Shown here one piece after another: positions 1 to 11,346 of a DNA stretch of 64,000 nt. The notes below the pieces were generated by a model, which searched no databases, was not told the DNA's origin, and worked only from the letters and a program-made list of their open reading frames with translations. The stretch is from Marvania coccoides (lineage: Eukaryota; Chlorophyta; Trebouxiophyceae; Chlorellales; Chlorellaceae): assembly GCA_963854735.1 (NCBI GenBank), contig OY978097.1, forward strand, positions 62,001 to 126,000. Direction: 5' to 3'. Position 1 is the first letter of the stretch. Every line of letters starts with the position of its first letter. A program made the translations under genes and the position numbers.

Positions 1-480
1 CCTTCGCACCGCGTGCATGAGCTGCTGGCCGCTGCAAAGAGCGGCCCCAACCACACAGCGCCGGCGTTGACCAGCGATGCTGCTGCCGTGCTGGTGGGGT
101 GGCTGTCTGAGGAGGGCGCGGTGGAGGAAGCTCTGGATCTGTACGCGCTGTACGCTGAGGGATTCGATCGGGAGGTGAGGGCATGGTCGCTGCTGACGCT
201 GCTGGCTGGCGCTCTGGCGGTGTCTTCTGGTCAGGTGCAGGCCAGCCAGGTGCTGAGGCTGATGGCCGAGGCCAGAGCGTGGTCAAAGGCAGGCGGCGGG
301 TGGTGGTGGGATCCCCGTTCGCAGAGGGCAATAGCGCGCGTGCTGCGGAGCCACCCCGAGGTGGCGGGCTTGATGGGCAGCGGCGAGGAAGAAGACGGGC
401 CCCAAGAGGACATGGAGGCAAAGGTGCAGCGCTTCATACGGAGGCGCCCTCCCCCCCATGATCGAAATGAATCGAATTGA
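1..480 (+). CDS. 3' end of an unrecognised protein (5' truncated)
   Basis: An open frame runs from base 1 to a TGA at 478-480 with no ATG near its start, so this is the last exon or exons of a gene that begins before the window. The visible 159 or so residues are Ala/Leu-rich and helical, with paired-helix character (for example AVEEALDLYALYAEGF), like TPR- or PPR-type repeat proteins. They end in a basic tail (FIRRRPPPHDRNESN). High GC and codon use match the other exons in the window. I do not recognise the family; helical-repeat membership is inference from pattern only. Confidence 0.55.
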   Translation, partial: PSHRVHELLAAAKSGPNHTAPALTSDAAAVLVGWLSEEGAVEEALDLYALYAEGFDREVRAWSLLTLLAGALAVSSGQVQASQVLRLMAEARAWSKAGGGWWWDPRSQRAIARVLRSHPEVAGLMGSGEEEDGPQEDMEAKVQRFIRRRPPPHDRNESN

Positions 481-779
481 TGATGGCTGTATATATAACA
501 ATGACACTGTTGGTAACGCCCGCCCGCTGAGCGGGTTTGAAATGAGTACAAGGGCTAGTCGCATGTGGTTGCGGGTACCTGAGACCGGCCCTCAAATGTC
601 TCACGTTGCTCCCCTTGGTGACAGTAGACTGTGGCGAGGGCATGGCGAGTGGGCGAGCTGGACATGAATGAAGAAGAAAAGGAGACTCTCCTTTGTCCTC
701 TGAGAGGACAGAGGAAAAAAGTAAAGTAATACCGCAACGCACGCTGCTCCAAATTAAACAAATAAATACAGTTTGCATC

Positions 780-1671
780 ATGAAGGGCAAGGCTTTGGCC
801 CTACTTCTCCTGTTGGGGCTCGCCGCACTGGCAGCGCCAGTTGCGAGGTATGGTTGTGTTGATGATCAGCAATCTAAAAAAATACTGGCAAGCCTGGTAC
901 CATTTCAGGGATGGGCGCTAACACCGATGATGCCGTTTGGGTGCAGGGCGGATGCTACAGAGACCGTGGAAGATGAGGACGACGACCCCTATGCCGATGT
1001 CGACGAGTCGAGTGCGTTCCTCCTCGTGCGGCGCAAGCTCAGTGATGATAGGCTGCAGGTTGGGAAGATGGTAAACGTGCTGGTTGAGATCCACAACGCG
1101 GGATCAGCGTGAGTGCAGTTTTTTTTTCAAAAACCGATTGATGGTTCAGTCAGATCAGCGACTTTTGAACACAGCCACGCCCTTTCTCCATCGCAGGGAC
1201 GCCAAGAAGGTTTCCATCAAGGACCAGGCTTGGCCTGCCGAGGTGTTCCACACTGAGGGCCAGCTCGAAGCAGAGTACGACTCGATCCCTGCCGGCACCA
1301 CCCAGTCGTTCACCTACTCCATCTCCCCCAAGGCCCCCCAGCGCGTGCAGATCCACCCCATTCAGGTGTCTTACGTGCCTGCCGAGGACTCCAAGCCCGT
1401 CGAGGCCACCACCGGCATCGTTGTGCTGCAGGTCTACTCCGCCACCCAGGTGCTGGTGGGCAAGGCCCTCGAAGTCGGTTCCACCGTCACCATGGGCCTG
1501 CTCACCACCGAGAAGGACTGGATTCGATCGGGGGTCATCCTGGCTGGCGTGGCCGTGGCCTACGTGCTGATGGGGCTGTACCAGAAGGTGGCAAAGGTGC
1601 GGGCGCAGAGCAGGAGCAGGAAGGCGCTCAAGGCGCTGGGGCTGACGGAGGAGGACATGAAGACAAAGTAG
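780..1671 (+). CDS. SSR2: Translocon-associated protein subunit beta (TRAP-beta/SSR2)
   Basis: This is a subunit of the ER translocon-associated TRAP complex, which sits beside Sec61 and assists import of nascent proteins. The model has exons 780-847, 947-1108 and 1197-1671, giving 234 aa. Residues 1-23 are a classical signal peptide (MKGKALALLLLLGLAALAAP, cleaved near VARA). An acidic stretch follows, then the lumenal beta-sandwich domain (FLLVRRKLSDDRLQVGKMVN through the ISPKAPQRVQ region). One membrane span lies near residue 200 (SGVILAGVAVAYVLMGLY), with a basic cytosolic tail. This is the usual order and length for the family. Intron 1 (99 bp) is a multiple of three and has no stop, so its removal rests on the clean signal-peptide junction. 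It faces the next gene tail to tail. Confidence 0.88.
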
Positions 1672-1880
1672 TAGACGGTTTAAAAATAAATAGAAAAAAA
1701 TGGAGAGGAGACGTGAATGCGGCAGCCTGAAGTGTGTTGATTTTTCTTTACTTTTATATATTTTTTAACTGAGAATTTATCGGTTGTAGGCATACTTCCT
1801 CCTTCCACACATATCTTGGCAAAGAAATTTCAAAAAAGAGGGGGTGGGTGGGGAACAGGTTTTCCCAATATTTTTGTCTT

Positions 1881-2532
1881 TCAAGCTGATTCCTCGATGG
1901 TCTCTTGGCTCTTGAGTTGCGACGACACATCGTCAATGGCCGCGTTCAGCTGCGCAATCTTCTCCGCCAGGTTCTGCTTGGTCACCTCCGGGTCAAGGTT
2001 CTCCTCCTCCAAGAAGCGCGGCAGGCGCAGGCGCTGCTCTTCGCCAAGCAGGGCGCGGGAGATCTGGGGGGCAAACACAAAGCCCAGCACGCCGCACACC
2101 ACGCCGCCCACCATGAAGCCCGCCCAGAAGCTGCCGCCGTCACGGTCCGCCCTGTTTGCAGGGGAACAGAGATGCGTCTTAATTGTGTGGGCTATAATAT
2201 AACTATTCTGGAAAAAAATAGCAAGACCGTGTGAATGGCAAACATGCATAAACCAGTGGACCTCACCTCACTACGAGCGAGGAGGGGCGTGCTGCAATGG
2301 GGCGGGGCGCCACGCTGCGGATTGGTCGCAGATTTCCAGCGAATCCAGAGCGAGCGACGCCGATCCGGGGGGCAGCTGAAGGGGGGTGAAAGCAAAGGAG
2401 CACGGTGTCTGTCAGTCCAAGGGGCTTTGACGTTTGAGGGATCAAGGGGAAAAAAGTATCGAAATCTTGTCTGCTAAAAGTGAGATTCGTCTCACGTTTG
2501 CTGTGCATCGCAAAGGTCGTCAATGTCGACAT
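1881..2532 (-). CDS. Small chloroplast membrane protein (At1g42960-like, YtxH-like)
   Basis: The model on the minus strand has exons 2532-2496, 2375-2267 and 2151-1881, giving 138 aa. Residues 1-49 form a Ser/Arg/Ala-rich chloroplast transit peptide that ends ..SSLVVRAD. Then comes one glycine-rich membrane helix (FWAGFMVGGVVCGVLGFVFA) followed directly by PQISRALLG. The C-terminal half is acidic and helical (EKIAQLNAAIDDVSSQL). The helix-PQIS-EKIAQLN arrangement is that of a plant protein found in the chloroplast inner envelope; its biochemical role is not established. Both introns were placed by reading-frame phase, and both junctions restore the transit peptide. Confidence 0.75.
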
Positions 2533-2910
2533 CTGGGTGATTCAAGATCAGACGCTGCGCGAGCCGGTGTGCTTGGGAGCAGCAGCAATTAAATTAAACT
2601 CGATTGAGACACAGAACAAAGCCCACACAGTGCAGCTTCTATGCAGTTGGATAATTGATTTTATACAACTGGGTTTCAAGATTGTTCCGATAGTCTGGCA
2701 GCGAAAAAGGCAGAGGCCAAAAAGTAGAGCTTGAAAAAAAATATGCGAAAAAAACAAAAAAAAATGCTGCCTTTACTATTACAATTGGATGCTTTTGCAC
2801 ATCAGTCCATTTACCATCGCATCGGCAAAGACCCTCATCGCCGTCTGCCTTTCCCCAGCAACTCAATTTCAATCAAAGGCACCACCAGCACAGTTGCCCG
2901 CTGTGTAGCC

Positions 2911-3792
2911 ATGGCTGCAGCCCCTCCACCTCGTGACGAGCTGGAATCGTACATGTCTGTGGCTGTGGCCGCAGCCAAGGAGGCTGGCGCGGTGATCCAC
3001 GCCGCTTGGGACCAACCGAAGACCATCGAGCACAAGGGCGCCGTCGACCTGGTCACAGAAACCGACAAGTCCTGCGAGGCGCTGGTGCTGGGCGCCATCC
3101 GCGGCGCGTTCCCCACCCACGAGTTCATCGGCGAGGAGGGGTCGGCGGCGCAGGGCTTCACCGCCCAGCTCACCGCCGCTCCTACATGGATGGTGGACCC
3201 TGTTGACGGCACCACCAACTTTGTGCACCGCTTCCCCTTCTCTTGCGTTTCCATTGCGCTGGCCATCGACCGCCGCGTGGTGGTGGGCGTGGTATACAAT
3301 CCCATCATCGGCGAGATGTTCACGGCGGTGCTGGGTGGGGGAGCGTTCCGCAACGGGACCCCCATTCAGGTGTCAGACTGCAAGGAGCTGCAGAATGCGA
3401 TGTTTGCAACGGAGCTGGGCACGCGGAGGGACGACGCGTTCCTTGGCGCTGTGTTTGCGCGGATGCAGGCGGTGGCAAAGCTGACGCGCAGCGTGCGGTG
3501 CTGCGGGTCGTGCGCGCTCAACATGTGCGGCGTGGCGATGGGGCGGCTGGATGCGTACTACGAGGCGGGGCTGGGAGGGCCCTGGGACATGGCTGCAGCG
3601 GCGCTGATCTTGGAGGAAGCCGGCGGGAAGGTGCTGGACCCGGCTGGCGGGCCATTCATGCTCATGAGCCGCAGAGTGCTGGGAACCAATGGGCATCTGG
3701 CTGGGCCCATCAGTGACATCTTAAAGGACGCTCCATGGGCGCCGGATGAGCCCCAGGTCCTTGCCGCTTCAGACTCCGAGCACCCATATTGA
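2911..3792 (+). CDS. Inositol monophosphatase family phosphatase
   Basis: Single-exon gene for a Mg2+-dependent, Li+-sensitive type phosphatase of the inositol monophosphatase superfamily, 293 aa from the ATG at 2911, near the family norm. Visible motifs are the metal-binding EFIGEE at about residue 73, signature 1 (WMVDPVDGTTNF) at about 93, and signature 2 (GGPWDMAAAALILEEAGG) at about 225. The likely substrate is myo-inositol-1-phosphate, but histidinol-phosphate or galactose-1-phosphate phosphatase activity cannot be excluded from sequence. The frame stays open upstream to an ATG at 2764, which would add a basic, Ser-rich leader that could be a transit peptide. I prefer 2911 because the family homology starts there. 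Confidence 0.85.
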   Translation: MAAAPPPRDELESYMSVAVAAAKEAGAVIHAAWDQPKTIEHKGAVDLVTETDKSCEALVLGAIRGAFPTHEFIGEEGSAAQGFTAQLTAAPTWMVDPVDGTTNFVHRFPFSCVSIALAIDRRVVVGVVYNPIIGEMFTAVLGGGAFRNGTPIQVSDCKELQNAMFATELGTRRDDAFLGAVFARMQAVAKLTRSVRCCGSCALNMCGVAMGRLDAYYEAGLGGPWDMAAAALILEEAGGKVLDPAGGPFMLMSRRVLGTNGHLAGPISDILKDAPWAPDEPQVLAASDSEHPY

Positions 3793-4332
3793 GAAGAGAG
3801 AAAACAACATTCTTTTTATTTCTCTCTACATTTCATATATATTTTTTTGATTCTTTCTGAGCACATTTTACCCATTAAATAGTAGTTTTTATCCATTTTG
3901 TTACTTTTACACAGCAGCAGTGCAGTTTACGTATCCCCCCCCCCCAGAACAGAACATAATAATATCAACAAGTACAACAAAAGGTGTGGGGTTGGTTGGG
4001 CAGAGGCAGGTGCCGTCATCGTCTATAAAGTTCAAAAATTAGAGTTGTGTGTCATGTCACGTCATCAGAGACATGTACAGAGGGGAAAACAAACAAACCA
4101 ACCGTCCAAAATGTACTTTATCTTTTCCTACCAGGGGGCAATGCAGTGCAGTCATCACCACATAATCTAAATCCATCAGTATTCCTTTCGTCATCCGAAC
4201 AAAATTCAAAAATCAGTTATCCATCATCGTCGGTGCGCGCTGCCGTCATATATATTTCCAAATCCAAACAATGCCTATGCTATATGCTACATGTAAAGGG
4301 TCCCCATCCTTTCCTTTCCCTTTTCTGCCCAA
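3793..4332. other. Intergenic, between two convergent 3' ends
   Basis: AT-rich sequence between the phosphatase and MAF1. A run of ten C residues lies near 3935-3946. No coding region or RNA gene is recognisable; it presumably holds both 3' UTRs. Confidence 0.5.
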
Positions 4333-5277
4333 TCATAGGTCCATTTCGTTTGCCATCGACGCCGTCACCTCGCTCTCCTCCTCCCCGCCGTTTCCCTCGT
4401 CGTCGGTGTTGTATCGAGCGTCAGTGGTCACAGACAGCTCCACCGCGCTCTTGGCCAGCCCCCGGCACGAAAAGTACAGGATGCGCTTCTGCTTGCGGTT
4501 GTAGAAGAAGTAGTTGAACGCCCACACCGAGCCCTTTTCGCCAAACGGGTCGCTCTCCATGTCGCTCTGGTAGCTGTACACGTCGCATTCCTTGAGGTCA
4601 ATCACCTCGTCGATGGCAGTCCATAGGCAGTCCAAAAAGGGCTCCTCCCCGAACCCCGGCGTTGCCTCCCACACCTTTCCCACCTCGACCATGTGGGCGT
4701 CAACGCTCTCCTCAATGACCGGCACGCCGTCCTCCTTGCGGAAGTGCTGGGAGCGCAGCAGGGTGAAGTCGTAGTCGGGGTAGATCTGGTTGAGGGTGAG
4801 GATGAGGTAGACCAGGGTGCGGCGAGAGCCAGAGTCGGCAAGAGGGCCCACGGGGGACTTGCCAAGCTCAGCAGGGGAGCTGCTCTCGATGACCTCCTCC
4901 TCCAGGCTGCGGCTCAGCTTCTTATCCAGCCCAGCAAGTTTGCCTGCAGCGCGCAGGAGAATAAACGTGAAATTACTGTGAAAGATAAGACTAACAAAGG
5001 AAGGAGGAGCGGGTGACGGAAGAAAAATAATCTTCAGAGGTGTGTGGCTCACAAGAGAAGGCCTCCAGGTCGCCCCTGACTATCAAGTCGCCCACGTTTA
5101 CATTGTCCAAAAAGCTGTTGAGCCTGGAGAGCAGGGTAGAGTGGTTGGAGGAAGAGGTGAAGGATGGATGTTGAAAAAGGGTAAAAATTGAACGGCAAGG
5201 GACCTTGGCAGCCAGTTTATTTGCCAAAACCAAGCAATGCGTCACCTTGCGAGGGTTGGAAAATCCAGAAATTTCAT
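4333..5277 (-). CDS. MAF1: MAF1, repressor of RNA polymerase III
   Basis: MAF1 binds RNA polymerase III and shuts down tRNA and 5S transcription in response to nutrient and stress (TOR) signals. The minus-strand model has exons 5277-5246, 5123-5053 and 4943-4333, giving 237 aa. Exon 1 encodes MKFLDFPTLA and splices to RLNSFLDNVNVGDLIVRG. The second junction restores the conserved EAFSCKLAGLDKKL. Further family signatures are the central YPDYDF box (about residue 94), and a C-terminal block with WAFNYFFYNRKQKRILYF. The tail is acidic. Both introns are phase-consistent. The 32-nt first exon was found only by family knowledge. Confidence 0.92.
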
Positions 5278-5698
5278 CTATGCGACTTTAAAAAAAACAG
5301 GTCTTCAATTTATCAAGTGTCGACCGCGCACAGACATCGTGGTTGGGTAGTTGCAGCTAAATATGCGTTGAACTGGACAAATGTATTATTTTTCTGTATT
5401 TTTTTTCCAACCGTTGATTCGAAACGAAAAAATAATGAAAATTTTCAATCGGGCGCGTCCTTCGCCGTTGAAGCCTGACCCCCGCTTTATTTCGAAATGA
5501 AAAAAACTTTAAAATTAGGCAAGATGTATACTGGGGCCCACCCCCGAAAGTGCCTTGACAGGTTGAAAAGTTTTTGATCTGACGTCTCATCCCCCCAAAT
5601 GAACAGCAGGGACGCCAATTTCGACGTAAGAACAGCACATTGAAGCATTAAAACGGACAAAATTGACGCGTGATTGCCCTCCCTCACCCACACATGGC
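5278..5698. other. Divergent promoter region, MAF1 / FANCE
   Basis: About 420 bp lie between the MAF1 start (minus) and the FANCE start (plus). The sequence is AT-rich with no credible ORF and must hold both promoters. Confidence 0.5.
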
Positions 5699-6987
5699 AT
5701 GCAGAGCTCCAACGTCGGTGCTGCCCTGGAAGACTTGCTTCGACCGCTCTGCGACGCCTCTGGCAACCAAATCACGCGCTTCAACACGCTGACAATCCCA
5801 AATCAGGCAGACGTGCTGTTGGCGGTCCGTCAAGCGGACCCCAACCTCCATGCAGAAGACGTCGCCAAATTAAGGGAAGCAGCGCTGGCCCCTTGTTCTC
5901 CAGCGCTGATCAGGGCGCTCGCGGGCGGGGAAATAGGCGATGCCGCCCAATGCCCCAACTTTCTGTTCACCAGTGCCCCCGCTTTCCCCTTTGCGCCTCA
6001 GCTGCTGGCGCCAGAAGAGTTTGAGCGTAGAGCCACAGCAGCGGCAGAAGCAGAAGTAGCGCAGCAGCCTGTAATCACCGGGGGAGCGCCTGAAGGAGGC
6101 AACCCATCCGCAGAGGAGACCGAGCTTGAGGCAGCGCAGGCGTGCATTCGCAGTGAATTTGTGGAACGGAGGCGCGAGGGCATGGCTGAGCTGTCGCCTG
6201 ACGGCGCAGCTGCCCTGGAGGTGATACTGCAGTGCGCTGTGGCCGCTGAGACCTCACAAGGTAGTGGGATGGAGGTGCTGGCGGCCTCCGGCCTGTGTTC
6301 TTTGTCTGATGAGGCGCTGCATGTGGCACTCTTGGCAGGGGTGGCCGTCACGTCCAGCTCTGCACGCTGCGCTGTGGTGGCCAGGGCCATGCTGCTGCCT
6401 ACAGTCAGAGCACTGACTTCACCCCCCTCTCAAAGCCTTACCATCGCTGCAACCCACCTAGGTGAGAAAAATCGTTTCCCGACTGCAACGTAAAACATTA
6501 GAATTTGAATGCTTTCAATGCATGTTCAACTCTTTCAGGAGAGTGCAACCCGCTAGCACTGGTGGAGCACTGCCTGCAGCCCCTGATGGCCTCCCCTGGG
6601 GATCTCACCAAGCACCAGGCAGAGTTTGTGCTGCGTGCCCTCAAACAGGGAGCACTGCTAACGCCCCTGGCACACGGCCTCGTGGACGCTGCCCACGCAG
6701 CGGGATGCGCGTGCAACGAACACGCTGTGGCCGTGCTGCAGGGCGTGGTGGATGTCCGCGCCCCGCTGCCTGATTCGACCATGGTGTCCCTGGTTGCTGC
6801 GATTGGCGCAGCCAAGGCGGCGGGGCTGAGCGGCTCCGTGAAGCTGCAGAAGCTGATGCTGACGGCGGTGAAGGCTTACGGTGGGCAGATGGATGCGCAG
6901 ACTGTGGAAAATGCAAAGGCGGTTGCCCACGACATTGGCCCCCTCTCAAAGGCAATATACGCTGCGCTGGGGGCACTGAAGATATGA
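5699..6987 (+). CDS. FANCE: FANCE-like Fanconi anaemia core-complex protein
   Basis: FANCE bridges the Fanconi core complex to FANCD2 during repair of DNA interstrand crosslinks. Exons are 5699-6461 and 6539-6987, 403 aa. The C-terminal half (about residue 200 onward) is an all-helical repeat domain. Its last 80 residues, with VKLQKLMLTAVKAYGGQM and ending in LSKAIYAALGAL, follow the pattern of the FANCE C-terminal repeat domain, including the KLMLT..KY core. The N-terminal half is low-complexity and Glu/Ala-rich, which is normal for this poorly conserved protein. The start at 5699 is the second in-frame ATG candidate; upstream codons (MTRDCPPSPTHG) look non-coding. The intron junction (THLG/ECNP) is phase 1 and clean. 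Assignment rests on pattern recall and is less certain than for the enzymes. Confidence 0.7.
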
Positions 6988-7084
6988 CGCGGCGTGTTTT
7001 TTTGTGTGTATATACGAACGATCCCGTATTTAAGGCACAAGCATCTGTTAAACAAGCACATTAAGCATTCAAGTGGAATGATAT

Positions 7085-8742
7085 TCACGTTTTCTTGTTG
7101 GCAGCTGGCTTTGCAGCTGCTGCAGCTGCTGCTGCTTCGCCTTTTCCACCCAGCACCAGCTCCTTGGCCTCCTCAAATTGTTTGGTCGCCGTCTGCACCA
7201 ACATGTGCTCAGGGCCATACACCTGCAGCTCCTTCAGTGCAGTCTCCATCTTGGCCAACAGATTCTCCGCTGCTGCGCCTTCCTTTGCTCCCTCCTTGAT
7301 TTCCATCAAGGACTCTATCAACGCCAGCTCGTGCGACATCGGGTTGCCCTCTCCCAGCTTCGAATTCAGTTCTGGGGCAACCAGCGCCAACAGCTTTCTC
7401 GCCCTGCCATGATCCCCAGACACCGCCATTGCCATGCCCAGCCGGTGCCGCACCGTCACCAGGTGGTCCTCTGCGCCCTCAAACTCGCGTTCAAGCATGC
7501 GCAGGGCGCGTTGCAGGGTTTGGATGGCTAATTCTGGCCGCCCCTGGCAGTACTGCAGCGTGCCCAGCTGGTAGCAAAGTGCAGCGGCCTCCTCGCCATC
7601 GGGGTCAAATCTGAATTATTGTGTGGAAGAAAAGAAAAAACGTCTGCTTAAGAAATAATAAAAATAAATTGCAGAGTAAAACGCATTGCTTAAAAAAAAC
7701 CAATAGTACACCCATAACCAACTCACTGCTGGAACATCCTTATCTCTTGCATGTACAGCGCCTCAGCAATGTCCCCCAGCTCCGCCTCCACCGCCGCCTC
7801 GGTCAGCTTGTTGTGCTCGCGCATGGCGCAGGCAGCCAGCGGGTGACGGTGCCCTAGGTAGGCAGCCATGTCGGCAAGTGCCTGCTCCAGCTCTGCAGTG
7901 CTGGCCTCAACATGCGCCACGCTGGGCTCCTCCGCCAGCGCCACGCTCAGCAGCGCCGAGTAGAACCGCCCTTCTCCCTGCGCGGTGGCAAACTTCTCGA
8001 TGAACTGCTCCGGGCCTTCACCGTCTGACTCAGACTCCGCCCCTTCAGAGTCTGCCACAGTCTGCAGATGCTCCACCACCGCCTCCAGCTCAGTCATAGC
8101 TGGGCCCAGCACCTCTGCCGCCTCCTTGGGCATGCGGCAGGCCACGAGAGTTGCTGCGTACCGTACTGCAGCAGTTGCTGCGGCCCCTCGCGCGTCCGCT
8201 GACCCCTCTGCTGCCGCAAAATCACGCACCGAGGTCCACGCACGATGCGCCGATTCCCTCGCCTCCTCTGGCCGGTCGTGCATGAACTGAATGAGCGACA
8301 GCTGGTCCCACAGAGGTGCAACGTTCACCGACCCTTTGCCTAGCAGCCCCTCTGCGTGCTCGGCGCCTTTCCGAAGGACGGCCTCCGCCTGATCGGGGCT
8401 GCCGCGAGCGAGAAGGTCGTAAGCCCCCGCGATCAGGCCCCCAAATGCCTTTTCGTAGGCGTCGTCGATGTCGTCTTTAGAAGTGGTGCGAGCATGGCTG
8501 GCGAAAGTGGAGGACGAGACGCTGCGGGCGTCCACTCGGCGGAAAGCTCCTTCCTGGCGTCCAGAGCGGGAGGGGTGAAGGCCCAGTGTTGATGAGATGC
8601 CACGAACAATGCGGAAGCCAGCGGCGGGGGGAGCAGTGTCGAGTAATAGTAAACAAGTGGCTTCAGCTGCAGATGTTAGAGAACAAGGCTGCTCTAGAAG
8701 CCTCGCCGACAGCCGAATTATTTGTTTGCGAAATAAATTCAT
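7085..8742 (-). CDS. TPR-repeat protein, probably mitochondrial
   Basis: Exons 8742-7727 and 7610-7085 on the minus strand give 513 aa. Residues 1-90 are rich in Arg, Ser and Ala and poor in acids (MNLFRKQIIRLSARLLEQP), as in mitochondrial presequences. The rest is tetratricopeptide-like: AEAVLRKGAEHAEGLLG, then ALCYQLGTLQYCQGRPELAI across the splice junction, then HLVTVRHRLGMAMAVSGDHG near the end. The tail is a poly-Ala stretch plus KKT. The intron (7726-7611) is placed by phase and restores a TPR motif. No catalytic domain is seen; TPR proteins usually scaffold complexes. It lies tail to tail with FANCE, only 97 bp apart. Confidence 0.7.
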
Positions 8743-8979
8743 GTCTTATGCATGTGCGTTCGCCGGCGATGGCCGCCCTGCGCTGAGGGTAATGAAGCAA
8801 TAGAATTGTTTTATTCTATTTTCAAATTCGCCATTATTTAGAGCCTGGCCTCGCGCCTCGAAAAAAATTCAAAATTCCACGTGTCGGACATCCACCGGAT
8901 GCCCACTGGATCCATGTCTTATCGGACTTTGCATCAAAACTCAACGTCTAATTCATGATTTTTTTTACGAGTTTATGCC
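8743..8979. promoter_or_regulatory. Short divergent promoter, TPR gene / alpha-amylase
   Basis: Only 237 bp separate the two divergent start codons, so both promoters and 5' leaders must be packed here. The stretch is AT-rich (for example 8813-8850). No individual element is identified with confidence. Confidence 0.4.
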
Positions 8980-10664
8980 ATGCAAGCGCCTAGGGTGCAG
9001 ATTGCTTCGAGGAGACCAGGGCTAGGGCAGCATCCCCTCTTGGGGGGGTACCCCACGCGCTCTCGCGTACCTCGCCTAGCGCAATCTATAATCGTTTGTT
9101 TCAAATCAATTGCCGACCAGAAGGCCCCGACATCGCCAGACCCTGTCGCTGCCACCTCCACCAGAGATCCCAATGCCCCGCCCTATGCTGGGCCTCTCAC
9201 GGTGGATCGCCCTGAGCCGGTGCCCTGGAAGGACGTGGTGCTGATGCAAGGGTTTGGATGGGACAGCAGTAGCCACAGCGGAGACTGGTATCAAACCGTC
9301 AAGGACAAGATTCCTGAGATGACAAAGGCAGGGGTGACGCACCTGTGGCTGCCGCCCCCCTCCCGCTCAGTGGCCCCCGAGGGCTACCTTCCCACCCAGC
9401 TGTACGACCTCAACTCTTCTTACGGCGCCCAGGATTCGTTGATTGAGCTGAATACCGCGCTGTTGAAGGCCGGCATCCACCCAGTTGCCGACATTGTCAT
9501 CAACCACAGGTGAGCGGAAGGGAATGCGGGGAACGACGATACTATTGCCACAAAAGAATTAAATAAAATGTTCCCACTATTTATCTCAGGTGCGCCGACG
9601 AGCAGGACGAGAACGGCGTGTGGAACAAGTTCAAGGACACCGTGCCCCACCCCGGGCACAGAATCGACTGGGGACGGTGGGCCATCGCCAGCTCGGACCC
9701 TGATTACCGAGGGAAGGGCGGTCCAGACACGGGGCTTGACTACGGGCCTTCACCCGACCTGGACCACTCCAATGAAGAGGTGCAGGCTGGGCTGATTGAC
9801 TGGATGACGTGGCTGCGCACTCACGTTGGGTTTGAGGGGTGGCGGTTTGATTTTGCGGTGGGTTACGCTCCCAAGTACATAAAGCTGTACATGGACAATA
9901 CACTGGCACACCCGGGGAAAGATTTCAACGTGGCGGAGTACTGGATGGATGCAAAGTGGAACGGTGCGCACGGCAGAATTGTTACAATTTGCATATGAAA
10001 AAAAATTGCACGAAACCTGCAGGAAAAAACAGCGCATTTCAGAAAAACATGTATCTTGCATTTCTCTCTCTCAGGCTCTCACCTCGACTACAATCAAAAT
10101 GGCATGCGCCAGGGTCTGTGCGACTTCATGGACAAGGTGGGCGGCGACTGCGCCACCTTTGACTTTCCCACCAAGGCGCTCTTGCAGGCGGCAGTGCGGG
10201 ACTGCGAGTACGACCGCCTGCGGGACTCAGACGGCAAAGCCCCGGGGCTGATTGGGTGGTGGCCGAAGCGCGCTGTGACGTTTGTCGACAACCACGACAC
10301 TCTGCACCAGTGGCCCTTTCCGACAGACGACGCTGGCATCAAAATTGCGCAGGGCTACGCCTACATCCTCACCCATCCTGGATTGCCCTGCATCTTCTGG
10401 AAACACTTCTTCGAGTGGAAGGGGGACCTGCAGGCGCAGATTCTGAAGCTGGCGGGCGTGCGACAGCGCGCAGGGGTTCATGCGGCCTCGTCGCTTGAGA
10501 TTTTGGCAGCCGAGAAAGACATGTACGTGGCAAAGATTAACGGCAACGTGATGCTCAAGCTGGGGCCGAAGACTGACATGGGCCACTTGGTGCCGAACAA
10601 GGACCAGGGCTGGAAGAAAGAAGCGTCAGGGAAGGACTGGGCGGTGTGGGGACGCAGCCTGTGA
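8980..10664 (+). CDS. AMY: Plant-type alpha-amylase (GH13)
   Basis: This endo-hydrolase cuts alpha-1,4 links in starch. Exons are 8980-9509, 9590-9963 and 10075-10664, 497 aa. Residues 1-60 are basic and Ser/Pro-rich, consistent with a plastid transit peptide. The barrel starts with VLMQGFGWDSSSHSGDWY, a plant AMY hallmark, and continues with THLWLPPPSRSVAPEGYLP and ADIVINHRCAD. Catalytic residues are visible: the nucleophile Asp in GWRFDFAVGY (about 260), the acid/base Glu in NVAEYW (about 290), and the transition-state Asp in FVDNHDT (about 370). The short C-terminal domain ends KDWAVWGRSL, typical of plant enzymes. Both splice junctions fall in conserved blocks (NHR/CADEQ and WNG/SHLDYNQNG). 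No starch-binding domain is seen. Confidence 0.93.
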
Positions 10665-11346
10665 ATGGTTTGACGGCGGGGCCAAAATTGAAATTGCTTG
10701 ATATGATATAAATGAGAATACTATTTTTCTAGATGATATAAATCCAGTGCACGGTATTTTTCCTGAAGACAGTTGTTGTAGCGGCCGCTTTTTGACTTGC
10801 ACGTGTCTGTGTGGGCTTTGGGCAGTGCGTCGTTTTGCGGGACGCTTCATTGCAGACCCGTAGTAAAAGACTTTGCACCCCGAAGCAACCACTTGATCAC
10901 TTTGAACTACGAGCTAGACAGTTTTTTCTCTTTTTTTTTTTCTTCTTTCGGTTACAGCACTACTATTTTGTAAATGAAATTATTCGCTTGTAAATTCACA
11001 GACACATTCCGCTGCCGTATGCAGAATGGGGCTGAAAGCCCTTTTTCTCTTGCTCCTGGCCAAAAGTCAATGTATTCTCCCTTTCTACTCTGCATTTGCG
11101 CAAACGCCCCCGTATAACCAAATGAGAAATGTCCCCTTGCACTCAAGACTGAGTCTCCCCTTGGGACTGAACCATCAATTATTATTACTATAAATCCATA
11201 TTGCACGTCACATCACTAGTAGAGCTGGCCAATCCATTACAACGGTTGATGTTGCAGCAGCCACTTTAAAGAGGGGGGTGAGGTGCGCATGGTTTGTACG
11301 GCGGTTTGGGCATGCATCTTTTTGCTGGATGCCCCAATGAAAGAGT
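10665..11346. other. Intergenic, between convergent amylase and CYP38
   Basis: About 680 bp of mixed composition with a T-rich run at 10920-10950. ORFs present are short, low in coding character and unlike the GC-rich exons nearby. No RNA gene is recognised. Confidence 0.5.

Noticed and set aside
2764..2910. N-terminal extension of the inositol-monophosphatase protein from the ATG at 2764
   Set aside because: Not excluded, but the stretch is AT-rich and homology starts after 2911. It could be a transit peptide, so it is mentioned in that entry only.
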